Source: Thalassotalea sp. 42_200_T64 (GTDB taxonomy: Bacteria > Pseudomonadota > Gammaproteobacteria > Enterobacterales > Alteromonadaceae). Taken from it: DNA of 64,000 nucleotides. The stretch lies in assembly GCA_002162925.1 (NCBI GenBank), contig MABC01000089.1, forward strand, positions 62,001 through 126,000, in the 5' to 3' direction. The notes beneath the pieces are model-generated. The model had not been told where the DNA came from. It made no database searches and worked only from the letters and a program-made list of their open reading frames with translations. Shown here piece by piece: positions 28,617 through 39,664 of this stretch (position 1 is the first letter of the stretch; every line of letters starts with the position of its first letter). The position numbers and the translations under genes are program-made.

Positions 28617-28976
28617 TTAGCCCCAAACAAGCGAGGTATTGAGATAAATGGCTAAACAATTTACCAAAATGATCAATGATAGCACGGGCCTTGATAATTC
28701 TTTCGATAATGAACAAAACCCCATCACTGCAAAAATTTGCAAAGATTTACCAACCATCACTCCAGAGAAAATGCCAAATTCATAGGCCAGGTGCCTAACC
28801 ACCAAATTGGCCTCCATGGCAATGCTGCCATGGATCATAAATTGCAACGTGGTCACATAATCTAATACTGCGGTTAATAGCAAGATATACCAATAATTGT
28901 GGTGGGTTTGTAAAGTGTAAAAAAAGTTATATTTCAAACAAACTTGCTGATCTAAAATTGTCATGAATGCTTTCAT
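28617..28976 (-). CDS. Small hypothetical membrane protein (DUF5658-like pattern)
   Basis: A 119-residue protein with three or four hydrophobic helices, at about residues 28-48, 68-85 and 96-115. The pattern LDYVTT in the first helix, then EANLVVR, then GK at the next helix resembles small membrane proteins of the DUF5658 type; this match is tentative. It has no signal peptide and no recognisable catalytic residues. It stands alone between envZ and pckA, convergent with envZ. Function unknown. Confidence 0.6.
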   Translation of the reverse strand: MKAFMTILDQQVCLKYNFFYTLQTHHNYWYILLLTAVLDYVTTLQFMIHGSIAMEANLVVRHLAYEFGIFSGVMVGKSLQIFAVMGFCSLSKELSRPVLSLIILVNCLAIYLNTSLVWG

Positions 28977-29156
28977 GTCGAATCAACATCCTTATTATGC
29001 TTTATTATTATTAGATCCCTTTACCTAGTCTGAAACTGGTAACACGTTTTCGGCATTGCTCCTTATGCTAGTGGTTTTTAATGAGTGAAGGTTGCTTTTA
29101 ATTGTAGTTTGCTTTTACAAATTTACTATGTGAGCAGGATTAAATAAATTGTCGAA

Positions 29157-29185
29157 TTAAAAAAAGCCGCGTATGCGGCTTTTTC
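29157..29185 (-). terminator. Rho-independent terminator of pckA
   Basis: A GCCGC-GTAT-GCGGC hairpin (29166-29179) is flanked by A and T runs, 24 bases beyond the pckA stop. On the minus strand it ends with a run of T residues, as expected for intrinsic termination. Confidence 0.9.
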
Positions 29186-29208
29186 AGAAAACTAAAAACT
29201 ACTGGAGT

Positions 29209-30816
29209 TTAAAGTTTTGGACCGGCAGCGACTAAGCCTGCACCATGATCTGTGTCAGTAAACTTGTCGAAGTTATTAACAAAACGTTTTGCTAAATCTT
29301 CGGCTTTTCCATGCCAGTCACTGGCATCAGTATACGTATCACGTGGGTCAAGAATGCCACAATCAACACCTGGTAATGCTTTTGGTACACTTAAGTTAAA
29401 CATTGGTAGATTTTGTACTTCAGCATTGTCAATCGAACCATCTAAAATAGCGTCAATGATGCCGCGAGTATCTTTAATTGAGATGCGTTTGCCAGTACCA
29501 TTCCAGCCAGTGTTAACCAAATAAGCTTCTGCACCAGCAGCTTCCATCCGTTTCACTAAAACTTCTGCGTATTTGGTTGGGTGTAAGCTTAAAAAAGCCG
29601 CACCAAAACAACTTGAGAACGTTGGCGTTGGTTCCGTAATACCACGTTCGGTACCGGCAAGTTTTGCGGTGAAACCAGATAAGAAGTAGTATTCAGTTTG
29701 CTCAGGCGTAAGTTTGGCAACTGGCGGTAACACACCAAAGGCATCTGCGGTTAAAAAGATAACTTTTTTCGCATGACCAGCTTTTGAAACGGGTTTTACG
29801 ATATTGTCGATGTGATGGATCGGGTAGGAAACACGAGTGTTTTCAGTTTTTGAACCGTTGTCATAATCCACCACGCCATTAGCGCCAACAACGACGTTTT
29901 CCAATAATGCATCACGACGGATAGCATTGAAAATGTCGGGTTCGTTTTCAGCACTTAAGTTGATGGTTTTCGCATAACAACCACCTTCAAAGTTGAAAAT
30001 TCCGTTATCATCCCAACCGTGCTCATCATCACCAATCAGTTGACGTTTAGGATCGGTTGAAAGCGTAGTTTTACCGGTACCAGATAAACCGAAAAAGATT
30101 GCCGTATCGCCGTCTTTACCAACGTTAGCGCTACAGTGCATTGACGCGATGCCTTTAAGAGGTAGCAGGTAGTTCATCATTGAGAACATGCCTTTTTTCA
30201 TTTCGCCGCCGTACCAGGTACCACCAATTAACTGCATTTTCTCGGTTAAGTTAAACGCAACAAAATTTTCTGAGTTTAAGCCTTGTGCCGGCCAGTCTTG
30301 GTTATTGGTTTTGGCACCGTTCATTACGATAAAATCTGGCTGGTAACTTTCAAGTTCCGCATCGGTAGGACGGATGAACATGTTTTTCACAAAGTGTGCC
30401 TGCCAGGCAACTTCGGTAATAAAACGTACTTTCAAGCGAGTATCATCGTTGGCACCACAAAAGGTATCAACCACAAATAAACGTTTACCGGATAACTGCT
30501 CAGTGACTAAACCTTTGATTTTAGACCAGGTTTCTTGCGTCATTGGCTTGTTATCGTTTTTACCTTGATCAGACCACCACACCGTATCACGGCTGGTATC
30601 GTCACGAACAATATATTTATCTTTCGGAGAACGACCGGTAAAAATACCCGTGTCGACAGAAACCGCGCCCGAAGTCGTTACTGTTCCTTTTTCGTAACCT
30701 TTCAGACTTGCTTTGGTTTCTTCAGCAAATAAAAGATCATAAGAAGGATTATATACAACGTCTGTAGTGTGGTTGATACCGTATTGTGATAAATCGACAG
30801 TCTTCGCGGTGGTCAT
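29209..30816 (-). CDS. pckA: Phosphoenolpyruvate carboxykinase (ATP)
   Basis: A 535-residue cytoplasmic enzyme that converts oxaloacetate and ATP to phosphoenolpyruvate and CO2, the first committed step of gluconeogenesis. Motifs are [11 protein letters not shown] near residue 58 (substrate loop), [14 protein letters not shown] near 198, the P-loop [11 protein letters not shown] near 244, DDEHGWDD near 264 and [11 protein letters not shown] near 440. Length is normal for the ATP-dependent bacterial enzyme. Its position between envZ and hslO is conserved with enterobacteria. Confidence 0.97.
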   Translation of the reverse strand: MTTAKTVDLSQYGINHTTDVVYNPSYDLLFAEETKASLKGYEKGTVTTSGAVSVDTGIFTGRSPKDKYIVRDDTSRDTVWWSDQGKNDNKPMTQETWSKIKGLVTEQLSGKRLFVVDTFCGANDDTRLKVRFITEVAWQAHFVKNMFIRPTDAELESYQPDFIVMNGAKTNNQDWPAQGLNSENFVAFNLTEKMQLIGGTWYGGEMKKGMFSMMNYLLPLKGIASMHCSANVGKDGDTAIFFGLSGTGKTTLSTDPKRQLIGDDEHGWDDNGIFNFEGGCYAKTINLSAENEPDIFNAIRRDALLENVVVGANGVVDYDNGSKTENTRVSYPIHHIDNIVKPVSKAGHAKKVIFLTADAFGVLPPVAKLTPEQTEYYFLSGFTAKLAGTERGITEPTPTFSSCFGAAFLSLHPTKYAEVLVKRMEAAGAEAYLVNTGWNGTGKRISIKDTRGIIDAILDGSIDNAEVQNLPMFNLSVPKALPGVDCGILDPRDTYTDASDWHGKAEDLAKRFVNNFDKFTDTDHGAGLVAAGPKL

Positions 30817-31022
30817 TATGACTAGCTCCAGGCTTTAGTTAGAGTAAAAGGTCTAAAAATACAATTGATAAGTTGAATGGTAACAAAAAAGGCGAAGGGA
30901 TGAAAAGCAAAATGTTGGTTAAAATGAAAGTTTTTTATACAACTTTCATCATTTGCACCAATAACAGATATATAGGGGGATAGGTTGCTATTGGTGCTGA
31001 ATATTTACTTGGCTTTAGCGCG

Positions 31023-31880
31023 TTAATTTGGGTGTAATAGTGGGTGTAATTTGTCGTGATCAAATTGGTAGGTGGTGTTGCAAAAATCACAAGTTATGGT
31101 GAATTGCAAATGTTCTGCCAAATGGCTTTCAATGCCATCTTTGCCTAAATTGGCAATCGCGGCCAAACATTTGTCTTCTGAACAGCCACAGACAAAACTG
31201 ACCGTTTGCGGTTCAAACAAGCGAACCTGCTCTTGATGATACAAACGATACAACAATTCATTGGCGCTTAATTGATATATTTCTTCGGCTTTTAGGGTGG
31301 CACTCAGTTGGCTGATATGCTCGAAATCTGCCAGTTGTTGCTGTTTGTCATCGGAATCAGGTACCACTTGTAGCAAACAACCACCGGCCTGAATAGTTGT
31401 ACTGTCGGCAAATAACCAGATTTTTGTCGCCAGTTGCTCTGACGTGGCAAAATAATGCTCTAAACATTCGGCCAAAGTGTCGCCTTTAAGTGCCACAACG
31501 CCTTGATAACGTTCACCTTGTTTAGGTATGATGGTGATCACCATATTGGCTTTGCCCATTAAATCGCTAAGCGTAGTGCCGGTTATTTGATCAACAATGC
31601 TGGCGATACCGCGCATTTGTTGTAAATGGTTGCCGTTGATTACCGCATACTTAACCGGACCATTGCCCTGAATTTGTACCGATATTTCACCTTCAAATTT
31701 TAACATTGCCGTTAATAAACAGGTTGCCGCCATTAATTCACCTAACAACTCGGTTACGGCTTTTGGGTAATCGTGATTTTTTATGATCTCTTTAAAACTT
31801 GTGTCAAGTTGTACCAGTTCACCACGAGCATGGTAGTTATAAAAAAGGTATCGATTTAATACATCGGAAGTAGCGCTCAC
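31023..31880 (-). CDS. hslO: Redox-regulated molecular chaperone Hsp33
   Basis: A 285-residue chaperone activated by oxidation. The N-terminal domain includes GNGPVKYAVINGN near residue 73. The C-terminal zinc switch has the cysteines CGC (about residue 230) and CDFC (about 262), the CXC...CXXC arrangement that binds Zn2+ when reduced. Start is a GTG at 31880 with AAAGGA 8 bases upstream, placed inside the end of hslR. HslR and hslO are 3 bases apart and must be one operon. Confidence 0.96.
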   Translation of the reverse strand: MSATSDVLNRYLFYNYHARGELVQLDTSFKEIIKNHDYPKAVTELLGELMAATCLLTAMLKFEGEISVQIQGNGPVKYAVINGNHLQQMRGIASIVDQITGTTLSDLMGKANMVITIIPKQGERYQGVVALKGDTLAECLEHYFATSEQLATKIWLFADSTTIQAGGCLLQVVPDSDDKQQQLADFEHISQLSATLKAEEIYQLSANELLYRLYHQEQVRLFEPQTVSFVCGCSEDKCLAAIANLGKDGIESHLAEHLQFTITCDFCNTTYQFDHDKLHPLLHPN

Positions 31881-31883
31881 AAG

Positions 31884-32297
31884 TTATATCCTTTCTTTAA
31901 ATTCACGTAATTTACGGCGTTGTTTTTTATCGGGTTTGGTATCGCTGGCCGGGCTTAATAAAATGCCTTGTTTTTTCGCCAGAGCAGTTTTTTCTCGGGT
32001 GAGAATGCTTTGCTCTGTTTCTTGATACAGGGTTTGGGCAAACGTGGCATCACGACGTCTCTCGGCAACGGCAGTTACAATGACTTCTTTTTCATCATAG
32101 CCCTGGCGAATTTTAATTTTATCACCAACGCTGACGGTTTTACTCGATTTACTGCGCTGGCCATTATAAAACACTTTACCACCGTCGATCATGGTTTTTG
32201 CAATGGCTCGAGTTTTATAAAACCGTGCCGCCCAAAGCCATTTATCCAATCGGACTTGCGTTAAGTTATCTGAATTACCTACCTGCTGCTTTGCCAT
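31884..32297 (-). CDS. hslR: Ribosome-associated heat shock protein Hsp15
   Basis: A 137-residue basic protein with an N-terminal S4 RNA-binding domain (VRLDKWLWAARFYKTRA near residue 16, then GGKVFYNGQRSK). Hsp15 binds the free 50S subunit carrying a nascent chain and helps recycle stalled ribosomes. ATG 32297 is preferred over the in-frame TTG three bases upstream. The C-terminal tail is Lys/Arg rich. It is the first gene of the hslRO pair. Confidence 0.94.
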   Translation of the reverse strand: MAKQQVGNSDNLTQVRLDKWLWAARFYKTRAIAKTMIDGGKVFYNGQRSKSSKTVSVGDKIKIRQGYDEKEVIVTAVAERRRDATFAQTLYQETEQSILTREKTALAKKQGILLSPASDTKPDKKQRRKLREFKERI

Positions 32298-32300
32298 CAA

Positions 32301-32688
32301 TCATGCCTTTGCCAGAATCCCCACCAATACAGTGATAATTTTGCGCGAAAATTAACATATTTGCCAATAATTCTCCAGTTGACCAGCATACTTTCGCTAA
32401 GTTTTCTCTATTATTTCACCCAAACGCTAAACATCACCTACTTGCTACTAATCGATCTTGTGCTATGTTAAATTGTAGTGAACTTTTATTAGAAAATGGT
32501 GACTATTACCCTCTGTAAACTCTTGAATACAGTAAATATGTAAACAAACTGTAATCCTGCACCATAAGGCAAAAAAAGGCAAAAAAAATGCCTGAAATGC
32601 CTAAACTGACTTGTTGCTATCGCTTTGCTCACGTATTATCGGGTGACTAGTAATTTAACACCCATTTTAATAAGTAAATGAAACCACC
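32301..32688. other. Intergenic region between divergent hslR and the gsp operon
   Basis: About 390 bp without a credible gene. It must hold the promoters of hslR (minus) and gspC (plus). The only notable structure is at about 32575-32611, where two AGGCA and two TGCCT blocks separated by A runs can pair in alternative hairpins. That lies about 80 bases before the gspC start. No known operator was recognised. Confidence 0.5.
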
Positions 32689-33630
32689 ATGGATTTAGCG
32701 CAAATTACAATTCGGTTACAGTTTTTATGGCAAAAAGTGCCACAAAAGTATTTAACACAAGGGTTAATTTCGTTGTTGGTTATTTATATTGCGTTTTGGA
32801 GTGCAAATTTTACCTGGAGCGTTTTTCCGCAAGGCAAGCAAAGCACTAAAAATACCGTAGTAAACACCAGCACAGTACAATCGGCCGGTAAAATAAATAC
32901 CGCAGCAATACGAAAATTGAATTTGTTTGGTGAATTTAACAAACAGCAAGAACTGGTGAAACTCGTCGAAAAAATTGAATCGGCGCCGGAAACGCGATTA
33001 AAACTTACTTTGACGGGTCTGGTTGCTTCCGATGACAGCTCTGTTGCCGCTGCCATCATCGAGTCCAAAGGGAAACAAGAAACCTACGGAATTGATGATA
33101 AAATCGAAGGTACACGAGCACTGCTAAAACAGGTGCATTCCGACCGGGTAATTATTGAATCTGCAGGTCGAATGGAAACATTGATGCTCGATGGTTTCGA
33201 ATACTCCAAAGAAATAGGAGCCGACAATGAAAAGCCGACGGTAAATAGGCCGGTAAAAACCAGTTTAACCAACCGCGGTAAATTGAAAGTGGACCCGAAA
33301 AAGTCGAGACACATTAAAGACCGCCTCGCGAAAGCAAGAATTGAAATACTGCAAAACCCGGGAAAACTAACCGATTACGTTAAAATGTCGCCATATCGTG
33401 TCGATGGCAAAATAAAAGGCTATCGGTTAATGCCGAGTAAAGATCCAGAATTCTTCACTGAAATGGGGTTAGTACCCGGCGATATCGTGGTACAAATAAA
33501 TGGTAAAGATTTAACCGATGTGCGCGAAGCTCGAAAAGCGCTTATCGAATTAAGAAAAGCAGAACAAGTAGACCTATTAGTAGAACGTGACGGTGTATTA
33601 CACGACGTGTCATTAGGCTTAAATAATTAG
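32689..33630 (+). CDS. gspC: Type II secretion system protein GspC
   Basis: A 313-residue bitopic inner-membrane protein linking the inner-membrane platform to the secretin. It has a short cytoplasmic N-terminus and one TM helix at about residues 26-43. The homology region follows (about 75-170, with LTLTGLVASDDSSVAAAII), then a C-terminal PDZ domain (about 225-310, with GLVPGDIVVQINGKDLTD). It is the first gene of the gspC-N operon; gspD follows immediately. Confidence 0.94.
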   Translation: MDLAQITIRLQFLWQKVPQKYLTQGLISLLVIYIAFWSANFTWSVFPQGKQSTKNTVVNTSTVQSAGKINTAAIRKLNLFGEFNKQQELVKLVEKIESAPETRLKLTLTGLVASDDSSVAAAIIESKGKQETYGIDDKIEGTRALLKQVHSDRVIIESAGRMETLMLDGFEYSKEIGADNEKPTVNRPVKTSLTNRGKLKVDPKKSRHIKDRLAKARIEILQNPGKLTDYVKMSPYRVDGKIKGYRLMPSKDPEFFTEMGLVPGDIVVQINGKDLTDVREARKALIELRKAEQVDLLVERDGVLHDVSLGLNN

Positions 33631-33642
33631 ATGGAGAATTTC

Positions 33643-35790
33643 ATGCGCCAGACTCTTAGCGCAAAGCAGTTAAAACGTGCATCCGCCAACGTATTGGCAG
33701 CAATCACCATGGCTTGTACCTTGTGCATAGCTTCGGCATCGGCTGCCACTTACTCACCAAATTTTAAAGGCACGGAAATCACGGAATTTATCAATATTGT
33801 TGGTAAAAATTTACAGAAAACGATTATTACTGATCCGAAAGTGCGTGGCAAAATCAACGTCCGCAGTTATGACTTGTTAACCGAGCAGCAGTACTATCAG
33901 TTCTTTTTGAATGTTCTCGAAGTCTATGGTTATGCCGTGGTCGAAATGGACAACAATATCCTTAAAGTGATCCCAAATAAAGATGCCAAAAGCGCTTCTA
34001 TTCCGGTGGTGGGTGATGAAAACCCGGGAATAGGTGATGAAATGGTTACCCGAGTGGTGGAAGTTAAAAACGTATCGGTTCGTGAATTATCGCCATTACT
34101 AAGACAATTAAGCGACCAGGCTGGTGGCGGTAACGTAGTTCATTACGAACCCTCAAATGTCATTATGCTTACCGGCACTGCTGCCGTGGTAAACCGCTTA
34201 GTCAATATTATTACCCGGGTCGACAGAGCCGGTGATCAGAACGTTGAAATTATAAAACTGAAATACGCTTCGGCTGGCGAAATGGTACGTATTATTGAAA
34301 ACATCAATAAACCAAAATCAGGCAAGTCAGATACTCCGGCATTTTTAATTCCAAAAATTGTCGCCGATGACAGAACAAACTCAGTGATCATCAGTGGTGA
34401 AGCTTTGGCCCGCAAGCGCATTGTCACGTTAATTGAAAAATTGGATTCTGAGTTGGAATCCTCTGGCAACACCCGGGTTTATTACCTGAAATACTCAAAA
34501 GCAAAAGATTTAGTCACGGTATTGCAAAGTGTTAGTGATTCGATGCAAAGAAGCAGCACATCAAAAGCAAGCTCAGGCTCGAAAACTGCTAGTCGCAGCC
34601 GCACCAGTTCAAATCGTTCTGTCAGTATTGAATCCCATGAAGATACCAATACGTTAGTGATCACCGCCGAGCCGGATATGCTGCGCTCATTAGAGTCGGT
34701 CATTCGTCAGCTCGATATCCGCCGTGCGCAAGTATTAGTAGAAGCGATTATTGTTGAAGTGTTTGAATCAGACGGCGCCCAGCTTGGTGTGCAATGGTTC
34801 CATGAAGAAGGTGGCTTTACTCAGTTCAGTAATGGTGTCGTGCCTATCAGTAGTGTTGCCGCGGGTGCGATTGCCGCCGAAGGGGAAGACGGTAATACAG
34901 TCACTACCATTGATGGTAATGGTAACCCGGTGACAACGACCAACCCTGATACGGATGGTGATTTTACAATTCTGGCACAGTTACTGGGTAACGTCAGTGG
35001 CATGATGTTTGGCGTGGTTAATGATAACTGGGGCGCAATCGTACAAGCGGTGAGCTCCGACGTTAACTCAAATATTCTGGCAACACCAAGCATTACCACC
35101 TTAGATAACGAAGAAGCCTACTTTATTGTCGGTCAGGAAATTCCAATCATTACCGGTTCGGCAACGGGCTCTAACAATGCCAACCCGTTCCAAACGGTTG
35201 ACAGGAAAGAAGTGGGCATTAAGCTAAAAGTGACGCCACAAGTGAACGAAGGTTCAGGCGTGCAGCTTACCATCGAACAAGAAGTCTCGAGTGTCAGTGG
35301 CGCGACGGGTGTGGATGTATCGATTAACAAACGCGAGATTAAAACCACGGTCATGGCCGATAGTGGCTCAACCATTATTCTTGGCGGCTTAATTGATGAA
35401 GATGTGCAGGAAAGTAAGCAAAAAGTGCCTATTTTGGGGGATATTCCGATTATCGGCCATTTATTCCGCTCTACCGGCACCACCACCCGTAAACGCAATT
35501 TGATGGTGTTTTTAAGGCCTACTATCATTCGTGACGGCGCTTTGATGGATTCAATTTCAAAACAGAAATACAATTATATTCGTGCCGATCAACTGCGCAA
35601 GCAAGAGGAAGGTTTATCGTTAATAGATGATGCGGTATTACCTTTATTACCTGAGTGGCAAGATGATTTGGATTTACCGCCAAGCTTTAGCGACTATATG
35701 AATGAGCGTGCGGTTGAAGAATTAACCAAAGATATTGACGCAGAGCAACAACAGAGCGAAGTAAAACAGCAAGATGACAGTAATGACTAG
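33643..35790 (+). CDS. gspD: Type II secretion outer-membrane secretin GspD
   Basis: The secretin that forms the outer-membrane gate through which folded exoproteins leave. The start is taken at ATG 33643 because GGAG lies 6 bases upstream; ATG 33631 is an alternative. It has a signal peptide ending SASA-ATY and N0-N3 domains (about residues 35-330). The C-terminal secretin domain carries [15 protein letters not shown] near residue 595. There are two low-complexity insertions: a Ser/Arg-rich stretch near residues 300-325 in N3, and a Thr/Asn/Gly-rich stretch near 415-440. It overlaps gspE. Confidence 0.96.
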   Translation: MRQTLSAKQLKRASANVLAAITMACTLCIASASAATYSPNFKGTEITEFINIVGKNLQKTIITDPKVRGKINVRSYDLLTEQQYYQFFLNVLEVYGYAVVEMDNNILKVIPNKDAKSASIPVVGDENPGIGDEMVTRVVEVKNVSVRELSPLLRQLSDQAGGGNVVHYEPSNVIMLTGTAAVVNRLVNIITRVDRAGDQNVEIIKLKYASAGEMVRIIENINKPKSGKSDTPAFLIPKIVADDRTNSVIISGEALARKRIVTLIEKLDSELESSGNTRVYYLKYSKAKDLVTVLQSVSDSMQRSSTSKASSGSKTASRSRTSSNRSVSIESHEDTNTLVITAEPDMLRSLESVIRQLDIRRAQVLVEAIIVEVFESDGAQLGVQWFHEEGGFTQFSNGVVPISSVAAGAIAAEGEDGNTVTTIDGNGNPVTTTNPDTDGDFTILAQLLGNVSGMMFGVVNDNWGAIVQAVSSDVNSNILATPSITTLDNEEAYFIVGQEIPIITGSATGSNNANPFQTVDRKEVGIKLKVTPQVNEGSGVQLTIEQEVSSVSGATGVDVSINKREIKTTVMADSGSTIILGGLIDEDVQESKQKVPILGDIPIIGHLFRSTGTTTRKRNLMVFLRPTIIRDGALMDSISKQKYNYIRADQLRKQEEGLSLIDDAVLPLLPEWQDDLDLPPSFSDYMNERAVEELTKDIDAEQQQSEVKQQDDSND

Positions 35791-37378
35791 CAGTACAACT
35801 CGAACTAGCATTGATGAGCAAGATAGTAGCAACGAGTTAGAAATAAATTTGGCGTTGGATAACGGCGCAGATTCAGTTTCGGCTGAACTTGCAGGCGAGA
35901 TAGTAGAACAATTGCCGTATCAGTTACCTTTTGGTTTTGCCAAACGCCACAGTGTGTTGGTGCAGCAAAGCGAAAATGATCTGGTTGTACATACGACTAG
36001 CTCGATAAAAGTCGACATCTTATTGGAAGTTCGTCGTTTTTTGGGACGCCGCTTTACCGTGGTGCACCATAACGCTGAAGAGTTCGAACAACTGCTTACG
36101 CTTTCTTATCAACGCGATTCTTCTGAAGCTCAGCAGATGATGGAAGATATTGGCAACGAGGCAAATTTATACTCGTTGGCCGATGAAATTCATGAAGCCG
36201 AAGATCTGCTGGAAAACGAAGATGATGCACCGATCATCAAGTTGATCAATGCCATGCTGTCGGAAGCGATCAAAGAAAATGCCTCGGATATTCATATTGA
36301 AACTTTTGAAAAAGTGCTGAGAATTCGCTTCCGGGTCGATGGTATTTTACGGGAAATTTTAAAACCTAACCGTAAACTCGCCTCTATGTTGGTGTCACGT
36401 ATTAAGGTGATGGCGAAGCTTGATATTGCTGAAAAACGGGTGCCACAAGATGGTCGTATCTCATTGCGTATTGGTGGCCGGGCGGTGGACGTACGAGTAT
36501 CCACCATGCCATCGAGCCATGGTGAACGCGTGGTGTTACGGTTATTAGATAAAAACGCGGCGCGCTTGAATTTACAAGATTTGGGGATGACCGATAAGGG
36601 CCGGGAAACCTTTACCAAAGTCATCAGTAAACCACACGGCATTATCTTGGTAACCGGGCCTACCGGTTCCGGTAAAAGTACTACCCTTTATGCTGGCTTG
36701 ACCCAAATTGATGCCAGTGAACGCAATATTTTAACGGTCGAAGACCCGATTGAATTCTCCATTGAAGGCATCGGACAAACGCAAGTCAATACCAAAGTGG
36801 ATATGACCTTTGCCCGTGGTTTACGGGCGATATTACGGCAAGATCCAGACGTGGTGATGGTTGGCGAAATACGCGATCTCGAAACCGCGCAAATTGCCGT
36901 ACAAGCGAGTTTAACCGGTCACTTGGTATTGTCTACCTTGCATACCAATACTGCAGTGGGTGCCATTACCCGGTTAGAAGACATGGGCGTTGAACCCTTC
37001 TTACTCTCGTCCAGTTTAATTGGCGTACTGGCGCAACGATTAGTCAGAACTCTGTGTCCGGCGTGTAAAGAAGCGCACCCGGCATCCGCTGAAGAAGTGA
37101 AATTATTGGGTTTAGAAAGCCATGAGCACCCGATTATTTATCGCGCCAAGGGCTGTGATAAATGCAAAAATCTCGGTTACAAAGGCCGTACCGGTATTCA
37201 TGAATTATTGGTGGTTGATGACAAGGTGCGTGAACTGATCCAGAATAATGTCGGTGAGCAGGCGATAGAAAAAATGATCCGTAGCCATACGCCAAGCATA
37301 CGTGATGACGGTTTTGAGAAAGTGATTGCCGGCCAAACCACTCTCGAAGAAATTCTCCGGGTAACCAGAGAAGACTAG
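35774..37378 (+). CDS. gspE: Type II secretion ATPase GspE
   Basis: A 534-residue cytoplasmic ATPase that powers pseudopilus assembly. Walker A is [12 protein letters not shown] near residue 294, followed by an Asp box (LTVEDPIE), Walker B ([13 protein letters not shown]) and a His box (STLHTNTA). A tetracysteine zinc element, CPAC...CDKC, is near residues 430-460. The N-terminal 90 residues bind GspL. The first ATG overlaps gspD by 17 bases; an alternative ATG lies at 35783. Confidence 0.97.
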   Translation: MTVMTSSTTRTSIDEQDSSNELEINLALDNGADSVSAELAGEIVEQLPYQLPFGFAKRHSVLVQQSENDLVVHTTSSIKVDILLEVRRFLGRRFTVVHHNAEEFEQLLTLSYQRDSSEAQQMMEDIGNEANLYSLADEIHEAEDLLENEDDAPIIKLINAMLSEAIKENASDIHIETFEKVLRIRFRVDGILREILKPNRKLASMLVSRIKVMAKLDIAEKRVPQDGRISLRIGGRAVDVRVSTMPSSHGERVVLRLLDKNAARLNLQDLGMTDKGRETFTKVISKPHGIILVTGPTGSGKSTTLYAGLTQIDASERNILTVEDPIEFSIEGIGQTQVNTKVDMTFARGLRAILRQDPDVVMVGEIRDLETAQIAVQASLTGHLVLSTLHTNTAVGAITRLEDMGVEPFLLSSSLIGVLAQRLVRTLCPACKEAHPASAEEVKLLGLESHEHPIIYRAKGCDKCKNLGYKGRTGIHELLVVDDKVRELIQNNVGEQAIEKMIRSHTPSIRDDGFEKVIAGQTTLEEILRVTRED

Positions 37379-37380
37379 TT

Positions 37381-38595
37381 ATGGCAGCATTTGATTATAT
37401 AGCGGTAGATAGCCGCGGCAAAAACCAAAAGGGCGTACTTGAAGGCGATAATGCCAGACAGGTGCGTAGTCAGCTCCGTGAGCAAGGATTAATTCCGCTT
37501 GAAGTCACTCCCAGTCTGGAGAAAGCAAAGAAAGAGTCGAGCCGTCCCAGTTTTGGTGAAAGGAAAATTTCAGCGGGAGAACTCGCGTTAATTACTCGTC
37601 AATTGGCGACTTTGGTTGAGTCGGGGTTGCCGCTTGAAGAGGCATTGATTGCGGTTGCCGAGCAATGTGATAAAGATAAACTAAAAAGCATGATCATGTC
37701 GGTACGTTCAAAAGTTACCGAGGGCTATGGTTTGGCTGAGTCGATGGCTGAATTTCCCAGCGTATTTGATGGTTTGTTTCGCGCCATGGTTTCTGCCGGT
37801 GAAAAATCGGGACATTTAGATAACGTATTAAATCGTCTTGCCGATTATACCGAGCAACGACAGCACATGAAGTCACAACTGATACAGGCACTTATTTACC
37901 CGGTTATTATGACCATAGTCGCGGTGGCGGTAATCGTTATTCTTTTGATTGCCGTAGTTCCGGAAATCGTCGGTCAGTTTGAACATATGAGTCAAGAATT
38001 ACCGGGAAGCACAACATTTTTAATTGCCATTAGTGAGTTTTTACAAGACTACATATTATTCATTGTCGGCTTTATTTTTATCAGCAGTGTTGCGTTTAAA
38101 CAAATGATGAAAAAAAAGGGCTTTAGAATGGGGGTGCATCGCCGTTCCCTGTCATTACCCATCATTGGTAAAGTAACCCGGGGCTTGAATACGGCGCGTT
38201 TTGCCCGCACATTAAGTATATGTACAGCAAGTGCGGTGCCCTTACTTGAAAGCATGAAAATTGCTGGTGCAGTTCTTACCAATAATCATATCGAAGAAAG
38301 AGTGCAAGAAGCCTCTGCACAAGTACGTGAAGGGGCAAGTTTGCATGCTTCGTTGAAAAAGACAAAATTATTTCCACCGATGATGTTACATATGATCGCC
38401 AGTGGCGAAAAATCGGGTGAGTTAGAATCCATGCTGGAACGTGCCGCAGATAACCAAGATCGTGAATTTGAAGCTGTGGTAAGTATATCACTAAAAGTCT
38501 TCGAACCGGCACTGATGGTGAGTATGGCGGCCGTGGTATTATTTATCGTAATGGCGATCATTCAGCCAATTATGCAGTTAAATACATTAATTTAG
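37381..38595 (+). CDS. gspF: Type II secretion inner-membrane platform protein GspF
   Basis: A 404-residue polytopic inner-membrane protein with two tandem GspF domains (about residues 70-195 and 272-395). Each contains the family pattern ARxLxxxxxSGxPL or its equivalent, LITRQLATLVESGLPL and ARTLSICTASAVPL. Three TM helices lie at about residues 172-190, 222-238 and 375-397. It works with GspE to assemble the pseudopilus. Two bases separate it from gspE. Confidence 0.96.
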   Translation: MAAFDYIAVDSRGKNQKGVLEGDNARQVRSQLREQGLIPLEVTPSLEKAKKESSRPSFGERKISAGELALITRQLATLVESGLPLEEALIAVAEQCDKDKLKSMIMSVRSKVTEGYGLAESMAEFPSVFDGLFRAMVSAGEKSGHLDNVLNRLADYTEQRQHMKSQLIQALIYPVIMTIVAVAVIVILLIAVVPEIVGQFEHMSQELPGSTTFLIAISEFLQDYILFIVGFIFISSVAFKQMMKKKGFRMGVHRRSLSLPIIGKVTRGLNTARFARTLSICTASAVPLLESMKIAGAVLTNNHIEERVQEASAQVREGASLHASLKKTKLFPPMMLHMIASGEKSGELESMLERAADNQDREFEAVVSISLKVFEPALMVSMAAVVLFIVMAIIQPIMQLNTLI

Positions 38596-38604
38596 GTAGT
38601 AAAA

Positions 38605-39042
38605 ATGAACAGTAAACACAATAAAGTCAAAGGTTTTACCTTACTGGAAGTTATGGTTGTTATCGTAATTTTAGGTATTTTAGGGGCAATGGTTGTGCCA
38701 AATTTAATGGGCAACCTGGATACCGCAAAAATCAAAACCTCAGTGGCTGATATCGGCTCAATTGAACAGCAATTAAAATTGTACAAGATGGCCAATTATA
38801 ACTTCCCTTCGACTGAACAAGGCTTAGAAGCTTTGGTTGAAGCAACCGATATTGAACCATTACCAAGACGTTTTCCAGAAGGTGGGTATTTACCTCGCCT
38901 GCCGGTAGACCCTTGGGGTAATGAATACGTGTTATTAAATCCAGGTGAGAATGGCATTATTGACGTATTCAGCGTTGGCCCTGATGGTGAGCCTGGCACA
39001 GATGATGACATCGGCAACTGGAATGTTGACGAATATAGATAA
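38605..39042 (+). CDS. gspG: Type II secretion major pseudopilin GspG
   Basis: A 145-residue prepilin with leader and cleavage site KVKG/FTLLEVMVVI near residue 10 and a hydrophobic N-terminal helix. The C-terminal calcium-binding loop of GspG is present (GPDGEPGTDDDIGNW near residue 125). It polymerises into the pseudopilus after processing by prepilin peptidase, whose gene is not in this window. A GGTAG ribosome site precedes the ATG. Confidence 0.97.
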   Translation: MNSKHNKVKGFTLLEVMVVIVILGILGAMVVPNLMGNLDTAKIKTSVADIGSIEQQLKLYKMANYNFPSTEQGLEALVEATDIEPLPRRFPEGGYLPRLPVDPWGNEYVLLNPGENGIIDVFSVGPDGEPGTDDDIGNWNVDEYR

Positions 39043-39088
39043 TCAGTCAATTTTGTATAACATCTAGTATTTGTTACGAGCAATATCA

Positions 39089-39664
39089 ATGAAAAACAAT
39101 AGGGGATTTACACTATTAGAAGTGATGCTGGTGCTAGTAGTCATTGGTATGCTCTTAAAAGTGCTGGTCGGCAATATTACTGGTTCTCCTATTGAAGACA
39201 AGCTTGACCTCGAAAGTCAGAAATTTACCGCGCTGTTTCATTTAGCCAGTGAATACGCGTTACTCAATAATATCGAGCTTGGCTTGTTGGTTGAAGATAA
39301 TAGCTATCAATTTTTAGCATTTGATGGTTTGCGTTGGGTGCCGGTACCCGAACAAGACAGTTTAACCCAGGCTTATTTTGAAGAGCCTTATGCTCTCACG
39401 CTCATCCTCGATGATTTGCCCAGCGACGGACAAATGATGGTTAGCCAAAGCTTATTCGAAGAGTTTGAAGAAGAAGCGGCTTTCGACGAAGAGGAAGAGC
39501 CGGTGTATCCGCAAATATTCATTCTCTCCGGCGGCGATATCACCCCGTTCAAGCTTACTTTCAGTTACGACGACGATTTCGGTCTGCCGGTGCATTATGA
39601 TGTGCTTGGTAGCTATACCATTCCGCTAACCATTGAGGGGCCTTTTATTGATGAAACTCGCTAA
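39089..39664 (+). CDS. gspH: Type II secretion minor pseudopilin GspH
   Basis: A prepilin of 191 residues from ATG 39089, which gives the short leader MKNNRG before FTLLEVMLVLVV. A TTG 18 bases upstream is less likely. The C-terminal globular domain is typical of GspH. It carries an acidic insertion, EEFEEEAAFDEEEEP, near residues 132-146 that looks lineage-specific. GspH belongs to the minor pseudopilin tip complex. Its last bases overlap gspI. Confidence 0.92.
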   Translation: MKNNRGFTLLEVMLVLVVIGMLLKVLVGNITGSPIEDKLDLESQKFTALFHLASEYALLNNIELGLLVEDNSYQFLAFDGLRWVPVPEQDSLTQAYFEEPYALTLILDDLPSDGQMMVSQSLFEEFEEEAAFDEEEEPVYPQIFILSGGDITPFKLTFSYDDDFGLPVHYDVLGSYTIPLTIEGPFIDETR

